Assembly (NCBI GenBank): GCA_032207245.1
Contig: CM063502.1
Location: forward strand, 73,790,869 to 73,854,868
Source: Pardosa pseudoannulata
Lineage: Eukaryota > Arthropoda > Arachnida > Araneae > Lycosidae
Direction: 5' to 3'
Length of the DNA: 64,000 nt
Position 1 is the first letter of the stretch, and every line of letters starts with the position of its first letter. The position numbers and the translations under genes were made by a program. Of this stretch, positions 26,596 to 38,603 are shown one piece after another. The notes under the pieces are model-generated. The model made no database searches. It was given only the letters and a program-made list of their open reading frames with translations, and was not told where the DNA came from.

Positions 26596-27078
26596 GATTT
26601 AATCCAGTAATTTAAGCTGTCGCACCCCCGCGGAGCACAAAATGTGTTCAACGCCCCCTTTGTAAAAATTCAGAAATTTAAAGTATAGGGAAGGAGTACT
26701 CAATTATAAGAAACAAAATATTAAAGTAATTTACTTCAATAGAGTTAAACACCAAATTTGTGTTACTGAAATATTCTCAAGTAACTCTGAAACGAATGTT
26801 GTTGATTAAATATTTTTGTTTCAAAATAAATGTTGCCCAATTTCACATATGAGAACGTTGAAAATTACTAGTTCTGGTACCGTAGCGTAAGTTTGTTGTC
26901 TTACTGGTAAACATTGCATAAATTGAAAAATTAATGTAGTAAATTTATTTGGAATTTTTAAATTTGAAATCCAAAACATGCCCCCATCGCACCCCTTACA
27001 TTCCGAAACAAGTTTACCTCCCATCAGCATCGTTCCCCCCTCTCCCGGGGGGCGGTATCACCCAAGTTGAGATTTAAT
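26596..27078 (+). mobile_element. 467-bp hAT-like insertion with 8-bp target duplication
   Basis: Element 26604-27070 is flanked by perfect GATTTAAT copies at 26596-26603 and 27071-27078. It starts CCAGTAATTTAAGCTG and ends near GGTATCACCCAAGTTGA. The 8-bp duplication and CAG-type start fit hAT. GC-rich ends (CGCACCCCCGCGG; CCCGGGGGGCGG) enclose an AT-rich middle. No transposase. The other arm has the same 467-bp element at 42676-43142. Confidence 0.7.
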
Positions 27079-27792
27079 TCTTCTGTAGACATGTTCAAAA
27101 TATTTAAAACAGCCTCTAAGAAGCTGAACTAAGAAAGCAGAAACTAACAAATAAATAAATAAAACTATGTCCAGTAAATACGCTTTGGCTACTTTTTGAC
27201 GATTTAATAATGCCCCCTCCCCCGAAAAAAGAAAAAAGAAAAGAAAATTCTGCCTGTTTCTACGCTAAAATGAAATAGAGTTAAAGCGGATCTAAACTGG
27301 ATCTTAAACTAAATTTAGCAGCACTGAATCTGTAATAACTAAAATGAATGTGACTGTAACCAAAAGGTTCATTTAGTGTGAAAATGTACACTTTTGTACA
27401 AGTATTCACCAGTGAGAAGATTCCGGTTACCACCCTAGAAATCGTACGGGGAAGGGGGTTAGTTTTAATTGGGAGAAAACTTTTCTCGGCAAGTTTAATA
27501 GCCTGCAGGTGGGTTTCAGACAGAGGTTTGGACCTAAATGTTCCTGGGAAAGCGCTCTTGAAAGTAACCTGAGAACTGTTTTTAATTGCCCAATTCCGTG
27601 GATAATGTCCATCCGGGTGTGTTTCTCCCCTCCTTTTGTGATCGCTGTTTCTTGGGGACAATGAATACAAATTCCGTTGGGTAGAAAATTTAGTTTCACA
27701 ACAAAGTAGAAAGGGAGGTTCGGAGCAGAACAAAGTTCTTACCCAGGAAAATGTAAGGGAATAAAACTTCTTAAACGGGAAATTTTACAATT

Positions 27793-28799
<1,007 letters not shown>

Positions 28800-31106
28800 C
28801 AAGTTTTACTGATTATTTGTTAAATGTACTGTGCGTAATCTAATTTTACGGACTTGGATAGACCGAGAAATGTTACACTTTTGGTACTGTGAAAATAAAA
28901 TGAAAAATTTAGAAAAAGACAAAAGGATTTTTCAACTAAAAAATTTGTAAAAATTGAAAAATCTATTATTCTACCAAAAATTTGCATAATTGATGAAAAA
29001 ATATATAAGTATGTTGTCAGTGGGTGAGTGGGTGGGTTGCTTAGTTATACATTTGACATAGCACTTGTAAGCATTATTTTCCTAAGGGGATCAGAACCAC
29101 ACACTTACTCTCAGAATATTTTTATTGTAGTACTGGCACCATTTGTTGTCTGAAATACTATTTATTGTGATTGAACAATCCATTATTTTCAATGAAATTT
29201 TTCCTATGTTTATTTTAATAAGCAATTAATTAATAGTAGTTGATGAAGTTCATAAAACAAAATATTTTCAGTTATGAATTTTATTGCCACATTTTATTAT
29301 TTCCAAGTTTGCGTTGCCCGATGTTAAGTGTATAAGAAATTTATATTTTGCCGGATCATACAAAATAAAAGTATAAACTTTTTTAAAGAGAAGTTAGAAA
29401 AGTTTGTTGAATATAACCAGTGCCTTTTTGAAAACATCGTTTAAGAATTACATACTCATAAGTACAATGTAGACCTGTAGTAATAAATTCGCATAATTTA
29501 ATGTGCTATTGTAAAGTTTATACTTTGAGTTTAATATAAAATTATAATAAAAATGCAAAATATAGGTATTGATGTGAATTATGAATTAAATTTAATTTAC
29601 ATTGTTAGATCATATTTGAAGAATGAAATTGAAATTTGCCTCGCGTTTGCCGCATAATTTTCCCTCTTCAATCAAAATCTTTTCTTTTTTCACTGATGAT
29701 TCTGATGCATGTGTTATGTAATGTGAAATTTCTGATGGCAATCAGTTGTTGAAGATCTGCATTTAGTGTTTTTGGTACTTAAAGAAAATTGTTTGAATTA
29801 TTGGTACTTAATATAGAAAATTGATAAATTTGTATTTTTTTTATTTATTTCTTTGAATTCACCAATTTGAATTACTCATAATACTAAATTTTAAGAAAAG
29901 TTTACAACTTTTCTCAGAAATTTTTTAAAATAAATTTTCTACAAAACGTATAATGTTATAAAGTTATTAATATATATTATAATATATACAAACTTTTTAT
30001 TATAAATTGATAATTTACCAAAATATTGGATTGCAAACATGCTATTCCTTACACATAAAATTTCGTTTGTATGAAATTTAACTTTTAATGTATCAATTTG
30101 AATAATACATTAAATAATTATAAAACTTAATATTTTGCATATGGTTAGAGATATACATAATTTACACAAATATAGATTTTCATAGTTGTGTCAACTACTA
30201 CTCATCATTTTGTATAGAATGATCCAACTTTTTTTTAACATTGAGATTAATAATATTCAAAACATGTATTTCTAATTGTCATATGTTATGGGAAAATATT
30301 AAAACAATTTTCTAAAGGAATTATAGTAATTAAATAAAAAATTCTTGTTAAATAGCCGCCCCATCTTTTTAATGTTTAAATTACAAAATATATTTATTAT
30401 GCAAGAAGGATGTAAATAATTTTTATCAGGGTTTAATATGAAATATTTAATTTCTATTTATTAACTAATAAACTTAAATGATATTTTACAAAGCAATCAT
30501 TATTTTTGTTAACCTATAAAAGTAATAAATATTTTAAGCATTTCATTTTAACAACATCTTTGCGGGACTGAAAGTTACATTTCTGGTTTGAATCAAAATG
30601 TTAAATAACTACTGAGTTTTTTGTAACTCGTTTTTGTTTGCATTTAACCCTTTAAAGGTCACCTGCATAAACTGTTTGGAATTTAATAAAATTAGTTTAT
30701 ACATATTACCTATGAACCTTATAAATGCAAACTGTATTAAAATTTTACAATCTTTAAAATCCTTAGAAGGGTATCTATTAGAGTATACCGTAAGAGGGAT
30801 TGAGAGGGGGGGGGATGACAAACCCATCCCGTTTTACATCTCGAACATAATACTTTTTAAAATTATAATTACATTGGAAGAAAAATAAATAATGTTCTTA
30901 AAATAGAAAATAAATAAATAGCTTAATAATTTATAAGTGTTTTTGAATAGGTATTTTTGTTTGGGGTCATAAGTGAAAAAATTCGAATTACTAACTTCCC
31001 AGGTAAGCAAGTTTAAATACTTGTATTTAAAAAAAAATTGAATGTAGTACTATCCTTTATTGTAAATTTTAAATGTCAAAAACATAAAAAAAGCATTCAT
31101 ATTTCT

Positions 31107-31107
<1 letters not shown>
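28800..31107. other. Unassigned AT-rich sequence
   Basis: No gene, RNA or element recognised. It aligns cleanly with 38603-40921 with scattered substitutions. Confidence 0.45.
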
Positions 31108-31149
<42 letters not shown>

Positions 31150-31168
31150 GAGAGAGAGAGAGAGAGAA
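31108..31168. repeat. Poly(A) followed by (GA)n
   Basis: About 37 A then GA units. The right arm has T-runs interrupted by C and a longer CT tract (38531-38602). Confidence 0.95.
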
Positions 31169-32086
31169 ATTGTTTAACAGGAGGTTTTGCTGCAAAACAA
31201 CTGTCCGCTAAAGGGTTAAGCTTTTGTTTCTCTTTCACTGGATAATTAGTTACGTTTTAATGTCTTTCCTTCCCCACAAGACCAGAGATTTGCAGCTAAA
31301 TGAATTCTGAATTAAGTAAAAATATTTTAAAACTGTATTTGTGAGGTATGCTTGACATGTATCATTTCGTTTGTTCCCTAAGTTTGGAACATTATTAGAG
31401 TAAGAAAGAGTCTCTTTGTATGACCTAGATACAGTGACTACTGCTGAAATATTATTACTTTCCTTCAGCTAAGTAATATTTTAGTATCTTTGTAGGTATT
31501 AGATAAATTATTCGGGGATGCATTTTTTTTCTGCTCAATTTCTTATAAAAATGTGATAAAAAACTGCATCTGGCAAGGCATTTTATTGATGTCATCATTG
31601 CTCAAATTAATTTTACTTGCAAAGAATCCGAAATAAAGTTAAAATAATTTTACTGTTGTTATCTATGAAGCTGGAAAATTCAATTTTTAAATTAAAAACA
31701 AATAAATAAATAAATTAACGAGAATTACTTTTGAACAAATATCAGCCGATTCGATATTTTTCCGAAAAAAATTTTTATACCACTTTTAGACCTGTTGTTG
31801 AGCTAGTAGAGAGATAATTTTATTAATCAGAAAACTATATTACTAAAATTGTGATACACTTTTTCCAAGTTATGATAAAATTTCAGAAAATTATAGAATT
31901 TTTGTCGATATGTGTAAATATTTTAAAATTTAGCTGGGATTTATTTGTTTAGAAAGTGAATTAAACCACAAAATGTATAATGTACCATAAACCAGAATGG
32001 TACCCATAAATTAAAAAAAAATTCAGCATGCAAAAGTGCAATTGAATCATTAGTCCAATGCAACAGGAATATATAGCAAGAAATAT

Positions 32087-32976
32087 ACTTGATGACCGAA
32101 TGGGTAGGACACTTCTCTTTGGTACTAGAATTTATAAGTTCTAATTCCAATGTTGCCATGAATGTTCGAAGCCGTTTGCAGGCTTGCAATTCCGTCACTT
32201 TTCCAACCTTTAGTCACCTTTTTTACCTATGATCACTTTTAGTCACTTTTTTAAGTAAACAATCACTTTTAGTCACTTTTTCATGGTATATCACAGCAAA
32301 ATTCTGTTATTGAAACAGAAAATCTGAATTAATAACAAAATATTTTAATAAAAGCCCAAAAATGTGGTGCTCTAATCTTATTTTTCTTATTAAAATGTAA
32401 CTAGTCATATGGTTTCCAGAATTTAGTGATTTTAAAAAGTCGTAAAGAAGTTCCTGAAATCTACATTTGTACTGAAATGTACATTTAATACATTAAAGTA
32501 ATTTACGTCAAAGCACACATTTCTCTTTTTCTTTTTCTTCACAATTTTTGTTTGGATACTCTAATCTAGCTATGTACATATTTCAAAACATCATTAATAT
32601 ATGCAGAAAATTGTGATAATAAAATTAATGTATTGTATGTATTAAAATCTAATTTATAGATTTTCTTGAATAAAAAGCAATGTTGATTTGTGTTAAACAA
32701 AATTTTTAACTTTTTTGTATTTGACGCTAAAATTATGTCTTGCATGAATCATTTGATTTAGAGTTAAAATAAATAGAAAAATCTTAACAATAGCATGTGC
32801 AATCAAAAGGAGAAAAATATCGCTTTTATTTTCAATGTTTAGTCACTTTTTAGTCACTTATTATGTATTATTTGTCACTTTTCTCACCTTTTGAAAGTAC
32901 CTCAGCAATTGCAAGCCTGCGTTTGGAATAGGCTGTAAGCAATAGACCGTAGAGCTCCAAACCAAATCAAACCTAA
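32087..32976 (+). mobile_element. tRNA-derived SINE split by a nested transposon
   Basis: 5' part 32087-32178 (head GACCGAATGGGTAGGACAC, then CCATGAATGTTCGAAGCCG). 3' part 32926-32976 (GTAGAGCTCCAAACCAAATC). Joining the two restores the family order GAAGCCGTTTGGAATAGGC, which proves the intervening DNA is an insertion. Confidence 0.88.
32173..32925. mobile_element. 741-bp inverted-repeat element nested in a SINE
   Basis: Element 32179-32919 begins CAGGCTTGCAATT and ends AATTGCAAGCCTG, a perfect 13-bp terminal inverted repeat. CGTTTG is duplicated on each side (32173-32178 and 32920-32925). Short direct motifs GTCACTTTT occur repeatedly near both ends. There is no coding capacity. The CAG start suggests hAT, but the 6-bp duplication is shorter than the usual 8, so the superfamily is left open. 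Confidence 0.85.
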
Positions 32977-33747
32977 TGTATATTTTTATTGAAAATAAAT
33001 GTCACTCAACCAATTACATCATGCTTAAATGTAAGACTTAGAAAATCCTAAAATCACTGGATGGTAGAGACTAGTAGTGCAGACATACTAACTCTGCTGA
33101 TTTATTTCGCTTGTTTTTTTCTTGCGCTGATATCGGTACTAGACGACAGATTCCGGTACCGGCCCCCCAGTGGGCGCGAAAGCTTCCATGGGACTGTTAG
33201 CGTATTGAGAGGAAAAGGGGAGTATTAAGGCAATCAAGGCGGGAAGATAACGTACTATATCTATTTAGGAAATTAACAAAGTGCTTTGGATACCTGCTGT
33301 TTTCATTTGTAAGCATTTTATCTAGCTGTCTAAAATTTTTATTTTATTATCCTTCACAATAAGCATTAAAAATTTAACATAGTTATCTTTTTCAACTTTA
33401 CGAAAGCAGCAAAAAGCTGTTTGAGAAACACAGTAGCGCATGAATGTGTATTAAATTGTTTAGCTGTATTAAATAGTCATATAAATATAGAAGTTGATAA
33501 AGTCGTTAAGCTGACGAAAGGAAAAGAACATTAAATTTTAGTATATATAATTTATTATTTATATATATGCTTATATAATTTTTTAGAAATTATATTTTCA
33601 TTTGTTGTGTGCATCATTGTTTTAATTCTGTTTTTAATGTATTCTAATCAAATTAGTTTAATGTAAAAATTAATACAATGTAATTTCGACTTCAGCTACA
33701 TTTTTATGACATATACTTTGTTTATTTAGCTATCTGAAACAAACAGC
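32977..33747. other. Unassigned sequence
   Basis: Includes a GC-richer patch at about 33140-33200 (GGTACCGGCCCCCCAGTGGG). No gene recognised. Confidence 0.4.
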
Positions 33748-33755
33748 CCTCTCAC

Positions 33756-33840
<85 letters not shown>
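33748..33840. repeat. (CT)n(TA)n microsatellite
   Basis: CT-rich tract running into about 55 bp of TA. Confidence 0.95.
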
Positions 33841-33843
<3 letters not shown>

Positions 33844-35324
33844 TTTATATATCGTGTATATGTGTACACACATACATATATTGACCCCACTTGCTTTAAT
33901 TATAAAATGAGCTTATTTTAACTATTTTTTGATTTTGTCTTTAATGATTGTAATAAACTTCTGAATATCATCTCTATTTTAGTAACAATACTATTAAGCG
34001 TTGTTACAGGATAGTCCAAATTTCTTTGTAATTTGAATGTGAGATAAGTGAGAATTATTTACTATTTTTTTCTTCTAATTGTTAAGTTTCTGGCCAATAG
34101 ATAATCTTATGGTTTAATCAGACACCGCAGCGCTCCTTTTTTTCCTCTTTTTCCTTTTTTTTAGAAATCTCTCCTTTTTTCCTTATTTTACTGCATTCCT
34201 CCTTTTTTTCGCATATTCTCTCCTTTTATTCCTTTTTTTTTGGGGGGGGGCATTCACTCCTTTTATTTGTTTTTTCTTAACGTTTAAGGAGTTATGTAAC
34301 AGCGGAACGGATTGCACACATTTATTTTGGTAACATCTTTGTTTTTCTATTTTTTTCTTCCCCCCCCCAAAAAAAAAAAGTTTTAGGCTATTTATTGGCG
34401 TTACATATGTTTGAAAGTTAGCGAATAACGATCAAAGTGTCAAAACTAAAAGGGGGACCCGAATTTTTGGATTGTAGTGTCAAGAAATCTGTTTACCCCG
34501 TTTCTGAACCCAAGAGGGGGAAAAGAAACGTTACTCCGAGCCTGTGCGCTAAAAAATGGACTGCCGCATCAAATATTGAATTCAGGGATAATTCTGATCC
34601 TTTTTTTTTTTTAAACTTGTATATATATTTAAATTTTGACGATAATCAGAAAGATTTCTTCCCTTTTCTCATTTGTTTTTTCTCTTTGCCGCGTCCACAA
34701 TTTTTTTTTTTTTTTTGACAAAGAGCAGGAGAGAAGCGTTATCAGTTGATTCTCGCAACACGTGCTTCAAGGTCAAAAAGCCGTGTGACGCGCGGTACAA
34801 ATGAAACATATAGAACGTGTGTGGTTCTAGATGTAATAGTACAGCTAAGCCGTAACTGTATGTTTTTGGTGAAAAACAACCGTTTTCTGGATTTCGGTTC
34901 CTTAAAATGCGCATTTTTTTAATGGGCCATTATAGTTAATACTTCTATCATAGTATGGGGGCTCTGAAACGGTAGAATTATGTTTTAACATCCTGCGTAT
35001 AGATTATCCTCCGAACACACGTACGTGTAGCCCGATCGTAATACTGTTTCATATATCGATATTTTTTTAATATCGCGGTAACAGTATTAAGATTTCAATC
35101 CCTCTTATAGTTATTTCTAACGATACTTCATCTTATTGACTGAATTTTTGTGCTATGATCAGTATCTGTGAGAAAATAACACTGTTGCAAATAACTTACG
35201 GAAGTTAATTGTTGTTGAAAAATCCGCACCTTTTTTGTTAAGTTTGCATCTGTATTCAAGTTGATGAACAAATTTATTAATGAAAAATCGTAACTTTTAA
35301 CGGCAATCCCGATAAAAATCAGCC

Positions 35325-35478
35325 CGCCAGCTGAATTCGCAGGACGCTGCCACGGATTCGAATCCCGCCGCTTTGTTCGCAGCCGTTCAGAATCGTAGTA
35401 ATTAAGTAGTAAACTCCGATTATTTTAGCTGTCGGGTAACATAAAAGTAAACTCTAGCGCTCTCAGCCCAAACTAAAT
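35325..35478 (+). mobile_element. tRNA-derived SINE nested in the 3.1-kb element
   Basis: Head GAATTCGCAGGACGCTGCC, B box GGATTCGAATCCCGCCG, body GTTCGCAGCCGTTCAGAATC, tail AGCGCTCTCAGCCCAAAC. Confidence 0.82.
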
Positions 35479-35499
35479 GGTTACAAATCTGTTAGTCTA

Positions 35500-35566
35500 A
35501 AGTAGAATTCGAACCTACTGTCTCAGATACCGGAAGAAAGCCCGTCGAGTTCGATCATCGTCCTGA
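35500..35566 (-). mobile_element. tRNA-derived SINE head, inverted
   Basis: The minus strand has ACGATGATCGAACTCGACGG and B box GGTTCGAATTC. Only the head remains, facing the copy at 35325-35478. Confidence 0.6.
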
Positions 35567-35584
35567 AATATTACTGTTAAAAAT

Positions 35585-37205
35585 TTTTTTTAATTGTTCA
35601 CTTAAAAAAATAGCCTTATACAGAGTATATGTTATTTAAATCATGAGTTTTTAGACATTGATTAAAATTAAATCAAATGCTAATTATTGTATTTTTACAA
35701 ACTATTAAGGTATAGATTTTACTGCTATTTAAGAAATTCTAGTGTCACAAAATTAAAAATTTGTTTGTAGGAATGCCTTCTAAAAATTTAGTATCTAAAA
35801 TGCGCATTTATATTATTAGATTTTTTTTTAAAATTAGGATATTTGAGAAACTTCTGATTTGAATCTGTTTTGAACATTTTTTGATTGGGAGACTCTAGTA
35901 ATTGTTTATATTAGTTAAAATTATTTAGCATCTGGTATATTTCATACTTAGGTACTTGTTTTTGCATTATGTATACTTAAATAACTATTTTTAAATTGTT
36001 CTTTATTTTCCATTTTTTCCTCCTTTTTCCCCCCTCTAATATTTAACTTCTGAATCTGCTACTTTTATTAAAAAATTTTTGAAATTGTCCATTTAAAAAA
36101 ATTAGACAATACTGTATTTTTTAAACATTTATTATAAATCATTGTAAGAAAAATTAATAGAATTTTACAAACTAGTTAATAACAAATTTTGCTGTTACAA
36201 AGTTTTCAAGTTCTGTTTGGAAGTGCATTTTAAAGCTTTGCTATTTGAAACGGCTTTTAAATTATTGATGTACTGTTGAAATCCCTATTTTAACAAACCA
36301 GCTTATAACAAATGAAAATTCTCATTCTCATGATCTCATGATTTTCCTTTTGTTTACAATGCTAATTTACCCATAAGTGGCAATTCTCCATTTTATACAT
36401 TTATAGTGAATCTTAGGAATGAGGTAGAAGAATCCTTTCTTTCATTCATTTACTAAGTATTTTTTCTTCATTTTGTATAAAACTTTTTTGCAGTTCTAAA
36501 AACAGATTTAAATATGTTTCTAGATTTAAAAACAAAGTGCATGAAATTAATAACATCTTGTCCAGCCACTCAAGGAAAGAAAATGTTTTTTTTTGTATTG
36601 GACAAAGAAATTCCTTAAACTAGCTTGATATAGAAGATTATAAGTTAACTCAGTATTAAAATAGTAAGCAATAACTAGAAGACAAAACTAGTTTGCATTT
36701 GTCTACATTTTTGGTCATTCTGATATTCAATCGTTCAGTTGTTTGGTTAAGATCAATTAAAATCATTAAAGATAATATTTTTATAAATCTTATAGAAGAT
36801 AATATGTAACCTTATGTAAATCTTATACAAGTTATAATTTTCTGAGACCTAGCATTTTTCTTAAAGGTTCAAGTACAACAAACAATATGGTTCCTCAAAA
36901 TTTAATATAATAAAGTTCAACCGTATTGGTGAATTTATTTATTTTTTTAATGAGGCTCATTGAAGAAGCATCTAATTTGAATCTATTTTAAATATTTTTT
37001 TACTAGGAAACTTGAGTGCTTACTTATATTGATAAAAAGTTATTTAGATACTTCCATATTTTATATTTAGGCACTTGTTTTTGCATTAAATAAATCAGAA
37101 CATTAATTTTTAATAGTTATTTAACTTCCTCTTTTTTTCCTCTTTTTTGAATTTTTCTCCTTTTTTTCCTTCTTTTTTCCCAAAATTTTGACTTCTGTGT
37201 CTGAC
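35585..37205 (+). repeat. Internal duplication inside the 3.1-kb element
   Basis: About 35585-36084 aligns with about 36085-37205 (shared AATTGTYCAYTTAAAAAAAT, TTTTACAAACTA and CTTGTTTTTGCATTA, then a CTCC/TTTTCC-rich stretch). The second unit carries about 650 bp of extra DNA (about 36250-36940). Confidence 0.6.
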
Positions 37206-37881
37206 GGTTTAATACTCTTGTAGATTTTTTAAATATTGCCCAGTGAAGATCGAAATAACTAAGAAAAACTAATGAAAATATAAAACTTTACTTCAGTAAA
37301 TACCCTTTGGGAGCATTTAGATGGTTTAATAATGCCTCAATAAATTTCTGCATGTTCCCAGGTTAAAATGGGAGAGTTAAAACGAATCTAAACTAGGTCT
37401 TCAACAAATTCCAGCCTGGAACAGTGGCACTGAATCTCGAACAATTAAAATGAATATGACTAGAGATAGCACGGCAAAAAGCTTCTTCGTGTGTGAAAAT
37501 GTACACTTTGTATATGCATTTATGAATAAGAAGTGTCTCGTTACCGCCACAAAAATCGTTTGCGGGAGAGGTTAGTTTTAACTGGTAGGGAACTTTTGTC
37601 CTGCAAGTTTTATGGCTTGCAGGTGGGTCACAGATTGACAGCTTGAGAGGATAGCCATGTGAATGCACCGGACGTCTCTTGATATAACATTAGGATTTTT
37701 TTTTTTTTTTTTCACTCCCCAATTCCATGGACAATGTCCTTCCGGGTGTGCTTCTCCCCTCCTTATGTGTTTCCTATTTCATAGGGACCGGTATTCTACT
37801 TTTCTGTTGGGTCAAAAATTAAGCATCGTGATAAAATTGAGATGGAGGTTTTGGCAGGACAAACTTCTGTAGTGGGAAAAA

Positions 37882-37981
37882 NNNNNNNNNNNNNNNNNNN
37901 NNNNNNNNNNNNNNNNNNNNNNNNNNNNNNNNNNNNNNNNNNNNNNNNNNNNNNNNNNNNNNNNNNNNNNNNNNNNNNNNN
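37882..37981. other. Assembly gap (100 N)
   Basis: Exactly 100 unknown bases, the conventional length for a scaffold join of unknown size. The sequence to the left stops inside a diverged pogo-like repeat copy. The sequence to the right is the start of the inverted arm. Confidence 0.99.
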
Positions 37982-38530
37982 TTAATTATTTATTTATTTG
38001 TTTTTAATTTAAAAATTGAATTTTCCAGCTTCATAGATAACAACAGTAAAATTATTTTAACTTTATTTCGGATTCTTTGCAAGTAAAATTAATTTGAGCA
38101 ATGATGACATTAATAAAATACCTTGCCAGATGCAGTTCTTTATCACATTTTTATAAGAAATTGAGCAGAAAAAAAAATGCATCCCCGAATAATTTATCTA
38201 ATACCTACAAAGATACTAAAATATTACTTAGCTATGGAAAGTAATAATATTTCAGCAGTAGTCACTGTATCTAGGTCATACAAAGAGACTCTTTCTTACT
38301 CTAATAATGTTCCAAACTTAGGGAACAAACGAAATGATACATGTCAAGCATACCTTACAAATACAGTTTTAAAATATTTTTACTTAATTCAGATTTCATT
38401 TAGCTGCAAATCTCTGGTCTTGTGGCGAAGGAAAGACATTAAAACGGAACTAATTATCCAGTGAAAGAGAAACAAAAGCTTAACCCTTTAGCGGACAGTT
38501 GTTTTGCAGCAAAACCTCCTGTTAAACAAT

Positions 38531-38531
38531 T

Positions 38532-38602
<71 letters not shown>
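38531..38602. repeat. (CT)n plus T-run
   Basis: Allelic counterpart of 31108-31168 with different lengths and a C interruption. Confidence 0.95.

Positions 38603-38603
<1 letters not shown>

Larger units (their letters stand above)
34111..37213. mobile_element. 3.1-kb hAT-like insertion with 8-bp target duplication
   Basis: Element 34119-37205 is bounded by perfect GGTTTAAT repeats (34111-34118 and 37206-37213). The left terminus is CAGACACCGCAG. The right terminus, reverse-complemented, is GTCAGACACAGAAG, an imperfect inverted repeat sharing CAGACAC. Subterminal CTCCTTTTTTTCC-type motifs recur at both ends (34130-34260; 37130-37190) and internally near 36010. A SINE lies at 35325-35566. No transposase is recognisable, so it appears non-autonomous and internally duplicated. 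Confidence 0.75.
31718..37881. other. Central segment without an inverted partner
   Basis: About 6.2 kb present once in the window, between the point where the right arm starts (partner of 31717) and the gap. If the arms are alleles, this is simply where contig A extends further than contig B. Confidence 0.85.
33885..37881 (+). mobile_element. Diverged second copy of the pogo-like repeat, interrupted and truncated by the gap
   Basis: 33885-34118 aligns with about 26355-26603, and 37206-37881 aligns with about 27071-27760. Shared blocks include GTGTGAAAATGTACACTTT, TTTAATAATGCC and GACAATGTCC.TCCGGGTGTG. The two halves are separated by the 3087-bp hAT-like insertion. The right end of the copy is lost at the N gap. 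Divergence is far greater than between the two arms, so this is a paralogous element copy. Confidence 0.75.

Noticed and set aside
27281..27733. 150-codon minus-strand frame, identical at 42001-42453
   Set aside because: Identity is explained by the arms being near-identical. It lies inside a pogo-like repeat, has no recognisable domain, and the diverged copy at 37393-37668 does not show convincing protein-level conservation.
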